Shown one piece after another: positions 8,100 to 16,175 of a DNA stretch of 64,000 nucleotides. The DNA is from Halomonas sp. ALS9. GTDB taxonomy: Bacteria > Pseudomonadota > Gammaproteobacteria > Pseudomonadales > Halomonadaceae. The translations under genes and the position numbers were made by a program. The stretch is taken from positions 434,001 through 498,000 of the forward strand of contig NZ_LXRG01000054.1 in NCBI RefSeq assembly GCF_001651035.1, written 5' to 3'. The notes under the pieces were generated by a model that was given only the letters and a program-made list of their open reading frames with translations, was not told the origin of the DNA and made no database searches. Position 1 is the first letter of the stretch; each line of letters starts with the position of its first letter.

Positions 8100-8885
8100 T
8101 TAAAACCCAGGTTGACTAAGCTCTTCATTCCTAAGTGTGAGCACTTCAAAACCGCTGGATGTGACCGCAACTGTATGCTCCCACTGAGCTGACAATGTCT
8201 TGTCGCTGGTTACCACCGTCCAACCATCTCGCTTGGTTTTTATCTTGGCCCTACCCTGATTAATCATCGGCTCGATGGTAAACACCATGCCTTCTTTTAA
8301 AACCAAACCTCTGCCTTTCTTTCCATAATGCAGTACCTGGGGCTCTTCATGCATTTCCCGGCCAATTCCATGACCGCAATACTCTCGGACAACAGAGTAG
8401 CCGTGCTTTTCGGCATGTTGCTGGATGGCATAACCCACATCCCCCAACGTGGCACCGGGCTTGACTGCGTGTATTCCTTGCCACATGGCTTCGTAGGTTT
8501 TATCCACCAGCCGCTTTGCGTAGGGTGTAACATCGCCAATCAGATACATCTTGCTGGAATCAGCAATAAAGCCGCCTTTTTCCAGGGTAATATCGACATT
8601 AACAATGTCGCCTGATTTAAGCGTTTGCGTTTCAGATGGAATCCCGTGACACACCACGTGATTAACTGACGCATTCAGCACAAATTGATAATCGTATTGC
8701 CCTTTACTGGCTGGGCGAGCCTGCAAATCATCCACGATGTATCTTTCGGCCCAATTATTAATGTCCATGGTGGATATACCGGGCACTATTTGCTTATCAA
8801 GATGACTAAAAACCAAGGCGAGTAGCCGCCCGGCTTCACGCATTACACTCAGCTCCTCTTCGCTTTTCAGCGTTACCTCACCCAC
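8100..8885 (-). CDS. map: type I methionine aminopeptidase
   Basis: Removes the initiator methionine from nascent proteins. The five metal ligands are all in place: Asp98 (VNVDIT), Asp109 (ADSSKMY), His172 (GHGIGREMHEEP), Glu205 (FTIEPM) and Glu236 (QWEHTVAV), spaced as in the E. coli enzyme. Length 261 is normal. The start is a GTG with AAGGAAGG six bases upstream. That start overlaps the end of the ParD-like gene by 8 bp, so the two are probably translationally coupled. The gene is not next to rpsB/tsf, so it may be a second, accessory aminopeptidase. Confidence 0.95.
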   Translation of the reverse strand: MGEVTLKSEEELSVMREAGRLLALVFSHLDKQIVPGISTMDINNWAERYIVDDLQARPASKGQYDYQFVLNASVNHVVCHGIPSETQTLKSGDIVNVDITLEKGGFIADSSKMYLIGDVTPYAKRLVDKTYEAMWQGIHAVKPGATLGDVGYAIQQHAEKHGYSVVREYCGHGIGREMHEEPQVLHYGKKGRGLVLKEGMVFTIEPMINQGRAKIKTKRDGWTVVTSDKTLSAQWEHTVAVTSSGFEVLTLRNEELSQPGF

Positions 8886-9084
8886 CGATCACCTTCCTTA
8901 CATCTACATCAGCTTGCTTCATTTGCTCACGCATAATGTCAGAGAAAGTCATACTCGGATTAGCCTCAGCCAACATACCAACCTTCATCCAGTACTCTGC
9001 CTGGGCGTTGATTGAACGCACCATGACGGTACTCGCCCTACGAATATCTTCATGCAACTGGTCATTGATCTTAACGATACCCAT
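8878..9084 (-). CDS. ParD-like antitoxin-type protein
   Basis: A 68-residue protein starting at the ATG at 9084; an upstream in-frame TTG (9096) is less likely because GGGTG just before the ATG can act as its ribosome site. The N-terminal strand VKINDQLHEDIRRASTVMVR followed by a helical tail with FSDIMREQMKQADVDVRKV resembles the ribbon-helix-helix plus C-terminal helix of ParD-like antitoxins (the family often seen beside type I map genes). It overlaps the map start by 8 bp. No toxin gene is adjacent, so the partner, if any, would be the aminopeptidase itself. Confidence 0.75.
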   Translation of the reverse strand: MGIVKINDQLHEDIRRASTVMVRSINAQAEYWMKVGMLAEANPSMTFSDIMREQMKQADVDVRKVIGG

Positions 9085-9233
9085 CACATCACCCAATATA
9101 TGAAACGAATATAAAATGCTTACGAATCATATATCGCAAAGAATGAAGCGACAAGCTTACCTGCCAATGCGCAAGGAGCCCCACCAATTCCTAGCGCTTG
9201 GCTAGCTAAAAAAGATACCGATCTGTGAAGAAA

Positions 9234-9635
9234 TTAACGAGAGCGCGCATTTGGACGCACGACAAACCAACTGGCCAACACCAAGCTACCGAATAGCGTG
9301 TAAGCCACCACAAACACCCACTCCGGCAAAGTGAAATAGAGCAGGCTATGCAGCCAGTACTGAATGAATGAGCCGGAATAGGTAGCAGCGCCCGCCTGAG
9401 CTCTGAGCGCCATTTCCCAGACCGTTAACGGGCAAACTACGCCCAACCAGGCTTGAATCACCACATAGCCTATGGCGCACAGATGCACGATGCGAAACAA
9501 CCGATTGCGCACCCATTTCCAGTTCAGGAAATAGCCTGTGTACACTGCGAATAAGCCGAGCACCACAAAGGCCACGAATAGAACGTGGAGAATTAGTAGT
9601 ATGTCGGCGAAGAGAAGGAGCAGTGATAGGGGCAT
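9234..9635 (-). CDS. DUF2784 family membrane protein
   Basis: A 133-residue protein with four hydrophobic segments (about residues 8-32, 45-65, 88-105 and 108-125). It carries the family signature: a helix with HVLFVAFVVLG, then the block containing VRNRLFRIVHLCAIGYVV and CPLTVWE. DUF2784 proteins are small inner-membrane proteins of unknown role. The gene begins 9 bp after the diguanylate cyclase stop on the same strand, so the two probably share a transcript. Its own ribosome site is weak, which fits translational coupling. Confidence 0.85.
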   Translation of the reverse strand: MPLSLLLLFADILLILHVLFVAFVVLGLFAVYTGYFLNWKWVRNRLFRIVHLCAIGYVVIQAWLGVVCPLTVWEMALRAQAGAATYSGSFIQYWLHSLLYFTLPEWVFVVAYTLFGSLVLASWFVVRPNARSR

Positions 9636-9644
9636 AGGGAACAG

Positions 9645-10853
9645 CTAACTGCTGTCGGAGCGTGCGTCACGGCATACCACCACCCGGTTCCTTCCACCAC
9701 GCTTACCAACGTAAAGCATCTGATCCGCACGCGTGATAAGAGACTCAAGGCCGACATCATCAGTACTCGTTGCAGCCACACCGATGGTGATACTTGGATT
9801 CAGTTTGCTCATTTCTTCCATTGAAGACAGCTCGGCGACCTTCATTTTCAGGCGTTCCGCAACCATTTGTGCTTCGTTTGGGCTAGTGTTCGGCAACGCC
9901 ACGACAAACTCTTCACCTCCAAAACGTCCTATCACATCTGATGGGCGCAACGACTCTGCGCAAACCTCTGCGATCTTTGTTAGCACCCAATCCCCGTGGC
10001 TATGTCCCCAGGTATCATTAATATTCTTGAAGTGATCCACATCGATCATAAACAGGCTAAACGGCACTTTTTCGTATTGGGAACGCTTTAATAGCCCATT
10101 AGCCAGTTTCATAAAATGGCCACGATTATTGAGATTGGTAAGCGCATCCCGCTCAGCGGCTAACCGCAATTGCTCTTCCAGTGATTGTCGGTGAGCGATT
10201 TCATTATGCAACTGTCGGTTTTGATCACGCTCCTCATAAAGCATTGCATACTGCTTACGCTGCAGTCTTTCCAGGCGTAGCAAGGCAAAGAACCCCACCA
10301 CATTGCTCATACCCAGCAAAACAGCAAGCAAAAGCATTCCTATAGGGGTCAGTCCCGCGAACAGCATCGCAGCCACTAGAAAGCCAATATTTAAATAGAG
10401 GCTGGCAGCTGTCACCACGGTAAGTCGATTGGGGATCAGGAGATAGAACCCCATGGTGGCGACCGCCACGGCGGTAATTTGTGTGGATAAGCTTTCAGGT
10501 CTTAGAGGTACAATCAAAATAATGCCTGTGGCAAATACCCATAGCGGCAAGGCGTGCAACCAGGCGCGGTAATCGTTTCCACTCCAACGCCGCACCACGA
10601 AGGCTATCAATAGGCAAAGGCTCACCACCACTATTCGCATGATAAGCAGCAGATAGAACTCTCTGGTAAGGCCTAACAGGTAGTAATCCGCAATCACAAA
10701 CATGCCAAAGACACATGCTGCAACGCTCACGGCAAGGCTGAACTCAAGCCTCAAACTTTCCTGGATAGTCCGCCGATACAACAACTCACTGCTAGCGTCG
10801 CAAAATTGCCCTGTTAACCTATGCACCTGATACTTTTTTTCCCGTAATGGCAC
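9645..10853 (-). CDS. membrane-bound diguanylate cyclase (GGDEF)
   Basis: Makes the second messenger c-di-GMP from two GTP. The N-terminal half has about six membrane segments (roughly residues 35-195), then a short coiled linker (RLERLQRKQYAMLYEERDQN...) and a C-terminal GGDEF domain with RDALTNLNNRGHF, IDVDHFKNINDTWGH and an intact active-site RFGGEEF. No RxxD inhibitory site is evident five residues before the GGEEF. The start appears to be a GTG at 10853. The signal sensed by the membrane part is unknown. Confidence 0.92.
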   Translation of the reverse strand: MPLREKKYQVHRLTGQFCDASSELLYRRTIQESLRLEFSLAVSVAACVFGMFVIADYYLLGLTREFYLLLIMRIVVVSLCLLIAFVVRRWSGNDYRAWLHALPLWVFATGIILIVPLRPESLSTQITAVAVATMGFYLLIPNRLTVVTAASLYLNIGFLVAAMLFAGLTPIGMLLLAVLLGMSNVVGFFALLRLERLQRKQYAMLYEERDQNRQLHNEIAHRQSLEEQLRLAAERDALTNLNNRGHFMKLANGLLKRSQYEKVPFSLFMIDVDHFKNINDTWGHSHGDWVLTKIAEVCAESLRPSDVIGRFGGEEFVVALPNTSPNEAQMVAERLKMKVAELSSMEEMSKLNPSITIGVAATSTDDVGLESLITRADQMLYVGKRGGRNRVVVCRDARSDSS

Positions 10854-10918
10854 AGTCCCGCACTCCCGACGTCACATAGCATTTTTTTAATTTTATCAAC
10901 AACGCGATACCACTCACC

Positions 10919-11716
10919 TCAACATTTTGCCGGGGTAACCGTGCGATAAATGGCTGTCGTCTCTTCCAACCCTTGCTGTAATGCTCGGATGCGGGACTCA
11001 TGAGCCGGGTGGGTAGAAAGAAACTCCGGTGGCTGGTCGCCGCCAACAGCCGCCATGTTGCGCCACAGGGCCACGCTTTGCTGAGGGTCAAACCCCGCAC
11101 GGGCCATAATTTCCAGGCCCATCAAATCCGCTTCTTCTTCGTGGGTGCGGCTGAACGGCAGGCTAATACCCAACTGGGCGCCGATACCCAACGTCTGCAT
11201 TAACTGCTGGTTGCCAAACTCCTCTTCCCCTAATAACCCCACCACCATGAACACGGCTTTAATGCCCAACTGCTGGGTAAGCCGCTCATTGCCATGATCC
11301 GCCAGCACATGGCCCACCTCGTGCCCAATCACTGCCGCTAGCTGAGCGGGGGTTTCGGCCACTCGCAGCAGGCCGCTATGCACGCCAATGCGCCCACCGG
11401 GCAGCGCAAACGCATTGGGGGAAGCATCCTCGAACACCACCACTTCCCAGCGCTCGGGGAAGGCGAGCCCCGGATAGCTTGCCTCAGCGCCAGCCACTAC
11501 TCTCTCGGCCACACACTGCACCAATTGATTCGCCTGCGCATCGTGGTTGATCGGCTGGCTATTGAGTAACTGGCTAAAGGCATCTTCCCCCATGTCGGCC
11601 ATTAATGAGTTCGGCACTAACGCCAGCTGGGAGCGCCCAGTGGGTGTTTCCCCGCAGCCAGCTAAAGAGGCCAGCAACCCCAAGAGGAAAAGAGGTAACA
11701 GAAATCGCCGATGCAT
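10919..11716 (-). CDS. M48 family metalloprotease, lipoprotein
   Basis: A 265-residue zinc peptidase with a lipoprotein signal ending in LASLAGC (lipid Cys21). Zinc motif HEVGH is at 132-136, with the third ligand Glu in the following EEEADLMGLEIM helix. The segment ALPGGRIGVHSGLL before the zinc site is typical of M48C (BepA/LoiP-like) proteins, which sit on the periplasmic face of a membrane and handle envelope protein quality control. Start ATG at 11716. No TPR domain is present, so it is closer to the short LoiP/YggG type than to BepA. Confidence 0.92.
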   Translation of the reverse strand: MHRRFLLPLFLLGLLASLAGCGETPTGRSQLALVPNSLMADMGEDAFSQLLNSQPINHDAQANQLVQCVAERVVAGAEASYPGLAFPERWEVVVFEDASPNAFALPGGRIGVHSGLLRVAETPAQLAAVIGHEVGHVLADHGNERLTQQLGIKAVFMVVGLLGEEEFGNQQLMQTLGIGAQLGISLPFSRTHEEEADLMGLEIMARAGFDPQQSVALWRNMAAVGGDQPPEFLSTHPAHESRIRALQQGLEETTAIYRTVTPAKC

Positions 11717-11734
11717 CGGATGGTATCGCCTGGA

Positions 11735-12772
11735 TTAAGAAACGTTCAGTAGAGTGTAAGGCGCTTCGCAGGCGTGGCGCTCGTCGCGTTCATCAACGCT
11801 ACCCAACCCAAGGTGACGGTCGTTATCGTAGGCGACGAACAGCCGGTCATGATCCAGCACGGCAAGGCCTTCGGCTTTGTGTTCAAACTCCAGCGGCAAG
11901 CCCGCGGGTGTGGTCACCAGCGTTGGCTCGCGCCCTTCCCGAAAACCGCTCAAGCTCACTTCCCACAGATACCCGCCAATGCGCTCTTCACCAGCCTTAG
12001 CTACCTCAAAGCTATTTAGCAGGTAAAGACGGCCATGGTAGGGATCGTACTCCAGGCTCGATAGGCCACAGTCGTAACGCACCGCTGAGTGGCTACCAGG
12101 GTCGAAGGCGTAGTGCTCACGCATTTCATCGATAAATACCAGGTTGCCACTTTTGCTGATCTCATAATGCGCGCCGACGATCCTGCTGACATAGCTGAAA
12201 TCAGCATGGGACTGCCCCTGCTCACGAATGCCAAACAGCAGCAGACCATCGCCGCGCTCACCGGGAATGGCGGCCAGTCCTTCGATTTTGTAGTACGGGA
12301 AACCAATCGCTTGATCCAGCTTGGTGCGAAGCTCTAGCGAGCCTTTCACTCCATCGCGGGGGTCGGGGTCGACCACTTGCACCTGTTCTGGGTGACCCAG
12401 CGGCCAAATCAACAGGTGGTTGTAATCGTTAAGGTCATGGCTTTCGTTGTCGATACGGTCAAAGCCAGTAGTGGCCAGCACGTAGCGGCCATCCGCCGTG
12501 AGGGAAAGATCTTCGTACTTAACCGCCTGTTTAATTAGCGGCGTGGTGAAGTACTCCAATTGGCTGTCATCCGGGCCTTGTTCAGTCATTGGCATGGCAA
12601 ACATCGCCGAGCGTTCCTCCCCCGGCACCGGTTTATCGCTGGCTAAAATAAGCCGCTGGCCGTCGTAAAGCACGGCAGACACTTCGGCATTTACCAGCTT
12701 GCCACGCTCATCGCGCAGCCCAGCAGGAAAACAGTGGATAGTGCCTTGCTGCAGAATGGTCGCGTGCGTCAT
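11735..12772 (-). CDS. unrecognised beta-propeller-like protein
   Basis: A 345-residue soluble protein with an AGGAT-type ribosome site and no signal peptide. The sequence alternates short strands with acidic turns (for example YEDLSLTADGRYVLATTGFD, then YYKIEGLAAIPGE and later HKAEGLAVLDHDRLFVAYDN). The repeated 'EGLA' blocks resemble esterase-like/phytase-like beta-propeller families, but I cannot assign a family with confidence. It ends 18 bp before the M48 gene on the same strand. Function unknown. Confidence 0.75.
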   Translation of the reverse strand: MTHATILQQGTIHCFPAGLRDERGKLVNAEVSAVLYDGQRLILASDKPVPGEERSAMFAMPMTEQGPDDSQLEYFTTPLIKQAVKYEDLSLTADGRYVLATTGFDRIDNESHDLNDYNHLLIWPLGHPEQVQVVDPDPRDGVKGSLELRTKLDQAIGFPYYKIEGLAAIPGERGDGLLLFGIREQGQSHADFSYVSRIVGAHYEISKSGNLVFIDEMREHYAFDPGSHSAVRYDCGLSSLEYDPYHGRLYLLNSFEVAKAGEERIGGYLWEVSLSGFREGREPTLVTTPAGLPLEFEHKAEGLAVLDHDRLFVAYDNDRHLGLGSVDERDERHACEAPYTLLNVS

Positions 12773-12987
12773 GGTGGTTGATCCTCCCGACTGCTGAAAG
12801 TAAGTCGCAGCTTACTAGAGCTTTGGGGAGGGCGTCGAACATATGCAGACCCATTTATTCGGTCGCCATCTGCTTGAATTGTGACGTAGCTGGAACGGGC
12901 TACTCTCGACGACCTCCCCTGTAAGTCGCGGGGAGATACGTCTAGCTTGCTGCGCTGTAAAATCGCGTTCGTTAAGGTGTGTAAACC

Positions 12988-13680
12988 TTAAGGCGTTTGC
13001 GCTTCGTCGCGCATCACTCTGAGCGAGGTGATTTCAATATTGAGCGCATCACGCGTTGCTTCTAACTCATTGGCCTGTTCGCCCACTGCGGCAAGTTGAG
13101 CATTAGCCTCTTCAATTTCGGCGTTTAGCGCTTCTAGATCCGCTTCAGCTTCACTACGAGCCTCCTCTGCATCCTGTCGAGACTGTTGCGCAGAATCGCG
13201 GGCAGCTTCGGCTTCTTGTTTGTCTTTTTCTACCTCGGCATATGTCTCATTCAGTTCCGCTAGGATGCTCTCTCTTTCATCTATTTGTTCGTTGAGGGCG
13301 CCAACTTCTTCTTCGCGGGTTTCATGCTCGCCCCGTAAAGCGGTCAAATCTTCTTTAACATTGGCAATGTCGGCTCGCGTCGAGGCAAGCTCGGCTTCCG
13401 CTTCGGCTTGTTCAACTTCCAGGTTGCTCATCCGCTGCTGCAGTGTTGCCAAGTCCAGCTCCGCGGCTTCAACCTCAGACATCTGCGCCTGAATTTGCTG
13501 ATGCTCTCGCTCAGTTTTGGCCAGCTGCGCTTCGGTTGCTTCCAGACTGTCTTGCCGCGACCCTGCAATGGTATGTGCAACAATGGCCCAGACCACGGCA
13601 ATAACAGCAATGGCTAAGATCACCTTTACGCGGTTATCGCTCAACAATGCTGTCGTTGATGGTTTATCAGTTCCTGTCAT
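12988..13680 (-). CDS. membrane-anchored coiled-coil protein
   Basis: A 230-residue protein with one N-terminal membrane helix (about residues 18-40, VKVILAIAVIAVVWAIVAHTI). A long, almost uninterrupted heptad-type coiled coil rich in Glu, Ala, Gln and Leu follows to the C-terminus. A GAGAGG ribosome site precedes the ATG. The topology suggests a cytoplasmic anchor with a long periplasmic coiled coil, or the reverse. No specific family is recognisable, because coiled coils match many unrelated proteins. A small inverted repeat (TTAAGGT/ACCTTAA, 12972-12991) overlaps the stop codon. Confidence 0.8.
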   Translation of the reverse strand: MTGTDKPSTTALLSDNRVKVILAIAVIAVVWAIVAHTIAGSRQDSLEATEAQLAKTEREHQQIQAQMSEVEAAELDLATLQQRMSNLEVEQAEAEAELASTRADIANVKEDLTALRGEHETREEEVGALNEQIDERESILAELNETYAEVEKDKQEAEAARDSAQQSRQDAEEARSEAEADLEALNAEIEEANAQLAAVGEQANELEATRDALNIEITSLRVMRDEAQTP

Positions 13681-13942
13681 TGGTTCAAACCTCTCGCTTT
13701 ATTGGAATCACTAATTAAGTAGATAACGCATGCATTTCGGCGGGTTGTGGCCTGACCTATCGCTAATATGGAGGAAAGTTTTTGATTCGGCTAGAAGTGT
13801 ACGTTTAGTAATAGCTGAAATTACGCTTTAGCAGATAGTTGAGGACGAGTGCTGAACCGATAGGCTCGCCGAGATGACTGACGCGCCGACACGCTCAGCC
13901 ACTCGGGACGTCGCCAGATTCTGAGCGCAACGTACGAGATCA

Positions 13943-14845
13943 CTAAGGCTCAATCGCTTCACGATAGGCACGCAAGTGTGAGATTAACGCCCGCAATTTA
14001 GGGGGCTGGTTACGACGATTTGGGAAGTATAGGTAAAAACCGGGAAAAGGCTGCAAGTATGTCTGCAACAACGGCACTAGCTCACCGCTTTCTAACCAAG
14101 GTAGAAATGTCTCTTCCATACCTATGGTAATCCCTCCCCCTGCAAGAGCGGTTCTTATCATGAGCAACATATCGTTGGTCGTGATTTGAGGGTTAACCCC
14201 CACATCAAACTCTCGCCCTTTCTCGGCAAACTCCCAGCGGTAAGGTGCCACGCTCGGTGCAGGCCGCCAGCCAATGCAAAGATGATTCAGCAGTTCGAAA
14301 GGTTCGTCTGGCGTGCCATACCGCTGCAAATAGCGGGGAGAGGCCACGACTACTTGGCGTTGTGGCCCTGAGAGCGGCACTGCCACCATGTCTTGCTCGA
14401 TGACTTCTCCCAAGCGCACTCCAGCATCGAACCCGGCACCCACAATATCGAACTCTTCATCGGTTACGGTTACGTCCAACGTAATACTGGGGTAAGCCTC
14501 GGCAAAGGTTGCGATCAGTGGGCCGGAGAGAAAACGCTCGGCTATTGAAGTAACCGCCACCCTTAACAGCCCTCGAGGAGGGCCATCATCCACGACTTCT
14601 TCCAATGCAGATGTAATAGCCGTAAACGGTTCGGTTATCTGCGCTCTTAGCCGAGTACCTGCTTCGGTCAGGCTCACACTGCGGGTAGAGCGCTGAACCA
14701 ATGCGATGCCCAACTCATCTTCCAGCCGTCGCATGCTCTGGCTGACAGCAGAACGAGTAACGCCCAACTGGTCAGCAGCAGCACGAAAATTTCCAGCTTG
14801 CGCAACAGCTAGGAAGACTTTCAAAAGATTGAAATCTGCGCTCAT
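13943..14845 (-). CDS. LysR family transcriptional regulator
   Basis: A 300-residue regulator. The N-terminal winged helix (FLAVAQAGNFRAAADQLGVT, then SAVSQSMRRLEDELG) is typical LysR, followed by the periplasmic-binding-like effector domain. It resembles the subgroup that sits divergently from SDR or other oxidoreductase genes. The SDR gene starts 118 bp away in the opposite direction and is its likely target. A perfect 7-3-7 inverted repeat (14858-14874) lies 13 bp upstream of the start codon and is a candidate binding site. Confidence 0.95.
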   Translation of the reverse strand: MSADFNLLKVFLAVAQAGNFRAAADQLGVTRSAVSQSMRRLEDELGIALVQRSTRSVSLTEAGTRLRAQITEPFTAITSALEEVVDDGPPRGLLRVAVTSIAERFLSGPLIATFAEAYPSITLDVTVTDEEFDIVGAGFDAGVRLGEVIEQDMVAVPLSGPQRQVVVASPRYLQRYGTPDEPFELLNHLCIGWRPAPSVAPYRWEFAEKGREFDVGVNPQITTNDMLLMIRTALAGGGITIGMEETFLPWLESGELVPLLQTYLQPFPGFYLYFPNRRNQPPKLRALISHLRAYREAIEP

Positions 14846-14857
14846 TGGAAAGCAATC

Positions 14858-14874
14858 CTAACCAATGTGGTTAG
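14858..14874. promoter_or_regulatory. candidate LysR operator, inverted repeat CTAACCA-ATG-TGGTTAG
   Basis: A perfect 7-bp inverted repeat with a 3-base centre in the divergent space between the LysR and SDR genes, close to the LysR start codon as expected for an autoregulatory site. Its use by this LysR protein is inference. Confidence 0.55.
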
Positions 14875-14963
14875 CTTTGGGTAGCTTCTCACGATAACGA
14901 TAGGTCTCTAAAGTTCTAACAAGCGTTCAGCCCCGAGCGCCTAATGGAACAATGGAGATTAAC

Positions 14964-15698
14964 ATGAGCAATATTCAAGGCAAGGTAATCCTCATCACCG
15001 GTGCCAGCAGTGGCATCGGCGAAGCAACCGCCCGAACACTTGCCAACCAAGGCGCCAGCATTGCCCTCGGCGCACGACGCATCGATAGGTTAGAAAAGCT
15101 GGTGGCAGAAATTAACGCCGCTGGAGGCAAGGCAATCGCATGTGCGGTTGACGTGACTCGCCGCGAGGACGTGCAGTCATTCGCCGATTACGCGCTAGAC
15201 AAGTTCGGCCGAATCGACGTGATTATCAATAACGCTGGCGTAATGCCGCTATCACCGGTTGCCGCCCTGAAGGTCGATGAGTGGGATCGCATGATTGACG
15301 TCAATATCCGCGGCGTGTTGCACGGCATCGCCGCCGTACTGCCCACCATGCAGCAACAAGGTAGCGGGCATGTGATCAATATCTCGTCAATCGGCGGCCT
15401 TTACGTTGTGCCCACCGGCGCAGTCTACTGTGCGACTAAATATGCCGTACGCGCGATTTCCGATGGGCTGCGTCAGGAACACAGCAACATCCGTGTGACC
15501 TGTGTCTATCCCGGCGTGGTTGAATCTGAGTTGGCGGACACCATCACCGATGCGTCGGCAGCAGAAGCCATGCGTCATTTTCGTCAAATTGCACTCAAGC
15601 CAGAAGCGATCGCCAACGCCATCGCTCATGTGGTTGGACAGCCAGCAGACGTCGACACCACTGACATTGTGGTACGTCCCGTCGCAAGCCCCGCCTGA
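14964..15698 (+). CDS. SDR family NAD(P)-dependent oxidoreductase
   Basis: A classical short-chain dehydrogenase of 244 residues. The cofactor loop is ITGASSGIGEATA, the NNAG motif occurs in VIINNAGVMPLSPV, and the active site has Ser in INISSIGG with Tyr-x-x-x-Lys in VYCATKYAV. Loop residues after strand beta-2 (GARRIDRLE) favour NADP. The ATG at 14964 has GGAG six bases upstream; the ATG at 14952 lacks a good site and overlaps it. Divergent from the LysR gene, which probably controls it. Substrate unknown. Confidence 0.93.
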   Translation: MSNIQGKVILITGASSGIGEATARTLANQGASIALGARRIDRLEKLVAEINAAGGKAIACAVDVTRREDVQSFADYALDKFGRIDVIINNAGVMPLSPVAALKVDEWDRMIDVNIRGVLHGIAAVLPTMQQQGSGHVINISSIGGLYVVPTGAVYCATKYAVRAISDGLRQEHSNIRVTCVYPGVVESELADTITDASAAEAMRHFRQIALKPEAIANAIAHVVGQPADVDTTDIVVRPVASPA

Positions 15699-15868
15699 CC
15701 TCGGCGAAATTACCTCTGCCTGACCGTGGAGTTCAATCACCCATTCACCTACAGACATAGTGCCTCCCCAATGCCATAACAGGGCTGCGCAAGGTTAGCT
15801 GATATAAAGCCGCTGTCGTCACCATAACTTCATTTTAACGATTTTTATAAACTTAAGAGTTTAAAATC

Positions 15869-16048
15869 ATGAAAATTTTAAGTACGTTAACAATCATTAC
15901 ATTGATGCTTATTTCAGGAATAGCAATCGCTGAGAGAGGCTCTACTGAGGACAACAGAATCATTAATCCTGAATTTTCAACATCCACGCATAAAGAGAGT
16001 GACACACCCAGCGTCTCACCTTCTGGGATGACTATTAGAAACCCCTAG
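15869..16048 (+). CDS. small secreted peptide, unrecognised
   Basis: A 59-residue ORF. It begins with MKILSTLTIITLMLISGIAIA, which is a good signal peptide with a cleavage point after Ala21 (A-I-A). The mature part is a short polar segment (E22 to P59) without cysteines or membrane helices. A weak AAGAG lies about 9 bases upstream. The base composition is AT-richer than the neighbours. The ORF is followed by the shared bidirectional terminator at 16102-16133. No family is recognised. It could be an exported peptide of 38 residues or a chance ORF; the signal peptide makes chance less likely. Confidence 0.55.
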   Translation: MKILSTLTIITLMLISGIAIAERGSTEDNRIINPEFSTSTHKESDTPSVSPSGMTIRNP

Positions 16049-16101
16049 TTGCAACTACTGATACTCAGCTAGCAAGTTATATATGGGAGACGACTATGTT
16101 T

Positions 16102-16133
16102 AAAAAAAACCCGGCCGTTTTGGCTGGGTTTAA
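16102..16133 (-). terminator. rho-independent terminator of the chemoreceptor gene
   Basis: On the minus strand the stem AAACCCAGCC / GGCCGGGTTT (one G-T pair) closes a short A-rich loop and is followed by a run of T. It lies about 40 bp past the chemoreceptor stop. Because the other side is also T-rich, it may stop plus-strand transcripts from the small secreted-peptide ORF too. Confidence 0.88.
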
Positions 16134-16175
16134 ATTACGCTTGAGCTATCACTAACTAGTTAAATAAGCGCCTAT

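Noticed and set aside
9191..9205. CTAGC-GCTTG-GCTAG hairpin between the ParD-like and DUF2784 genes
   Set aside because: No T tract follows in the transcribed direction, so it is not supported as a terminator.
12914..12935. CTCCCC...GGGGAG hairpin and the nearby TTAAGGT...ACCTTAA repeat (12972-12991)
   Set aside because: Short stems without a T run next to them; they could be chance or weak terminators.
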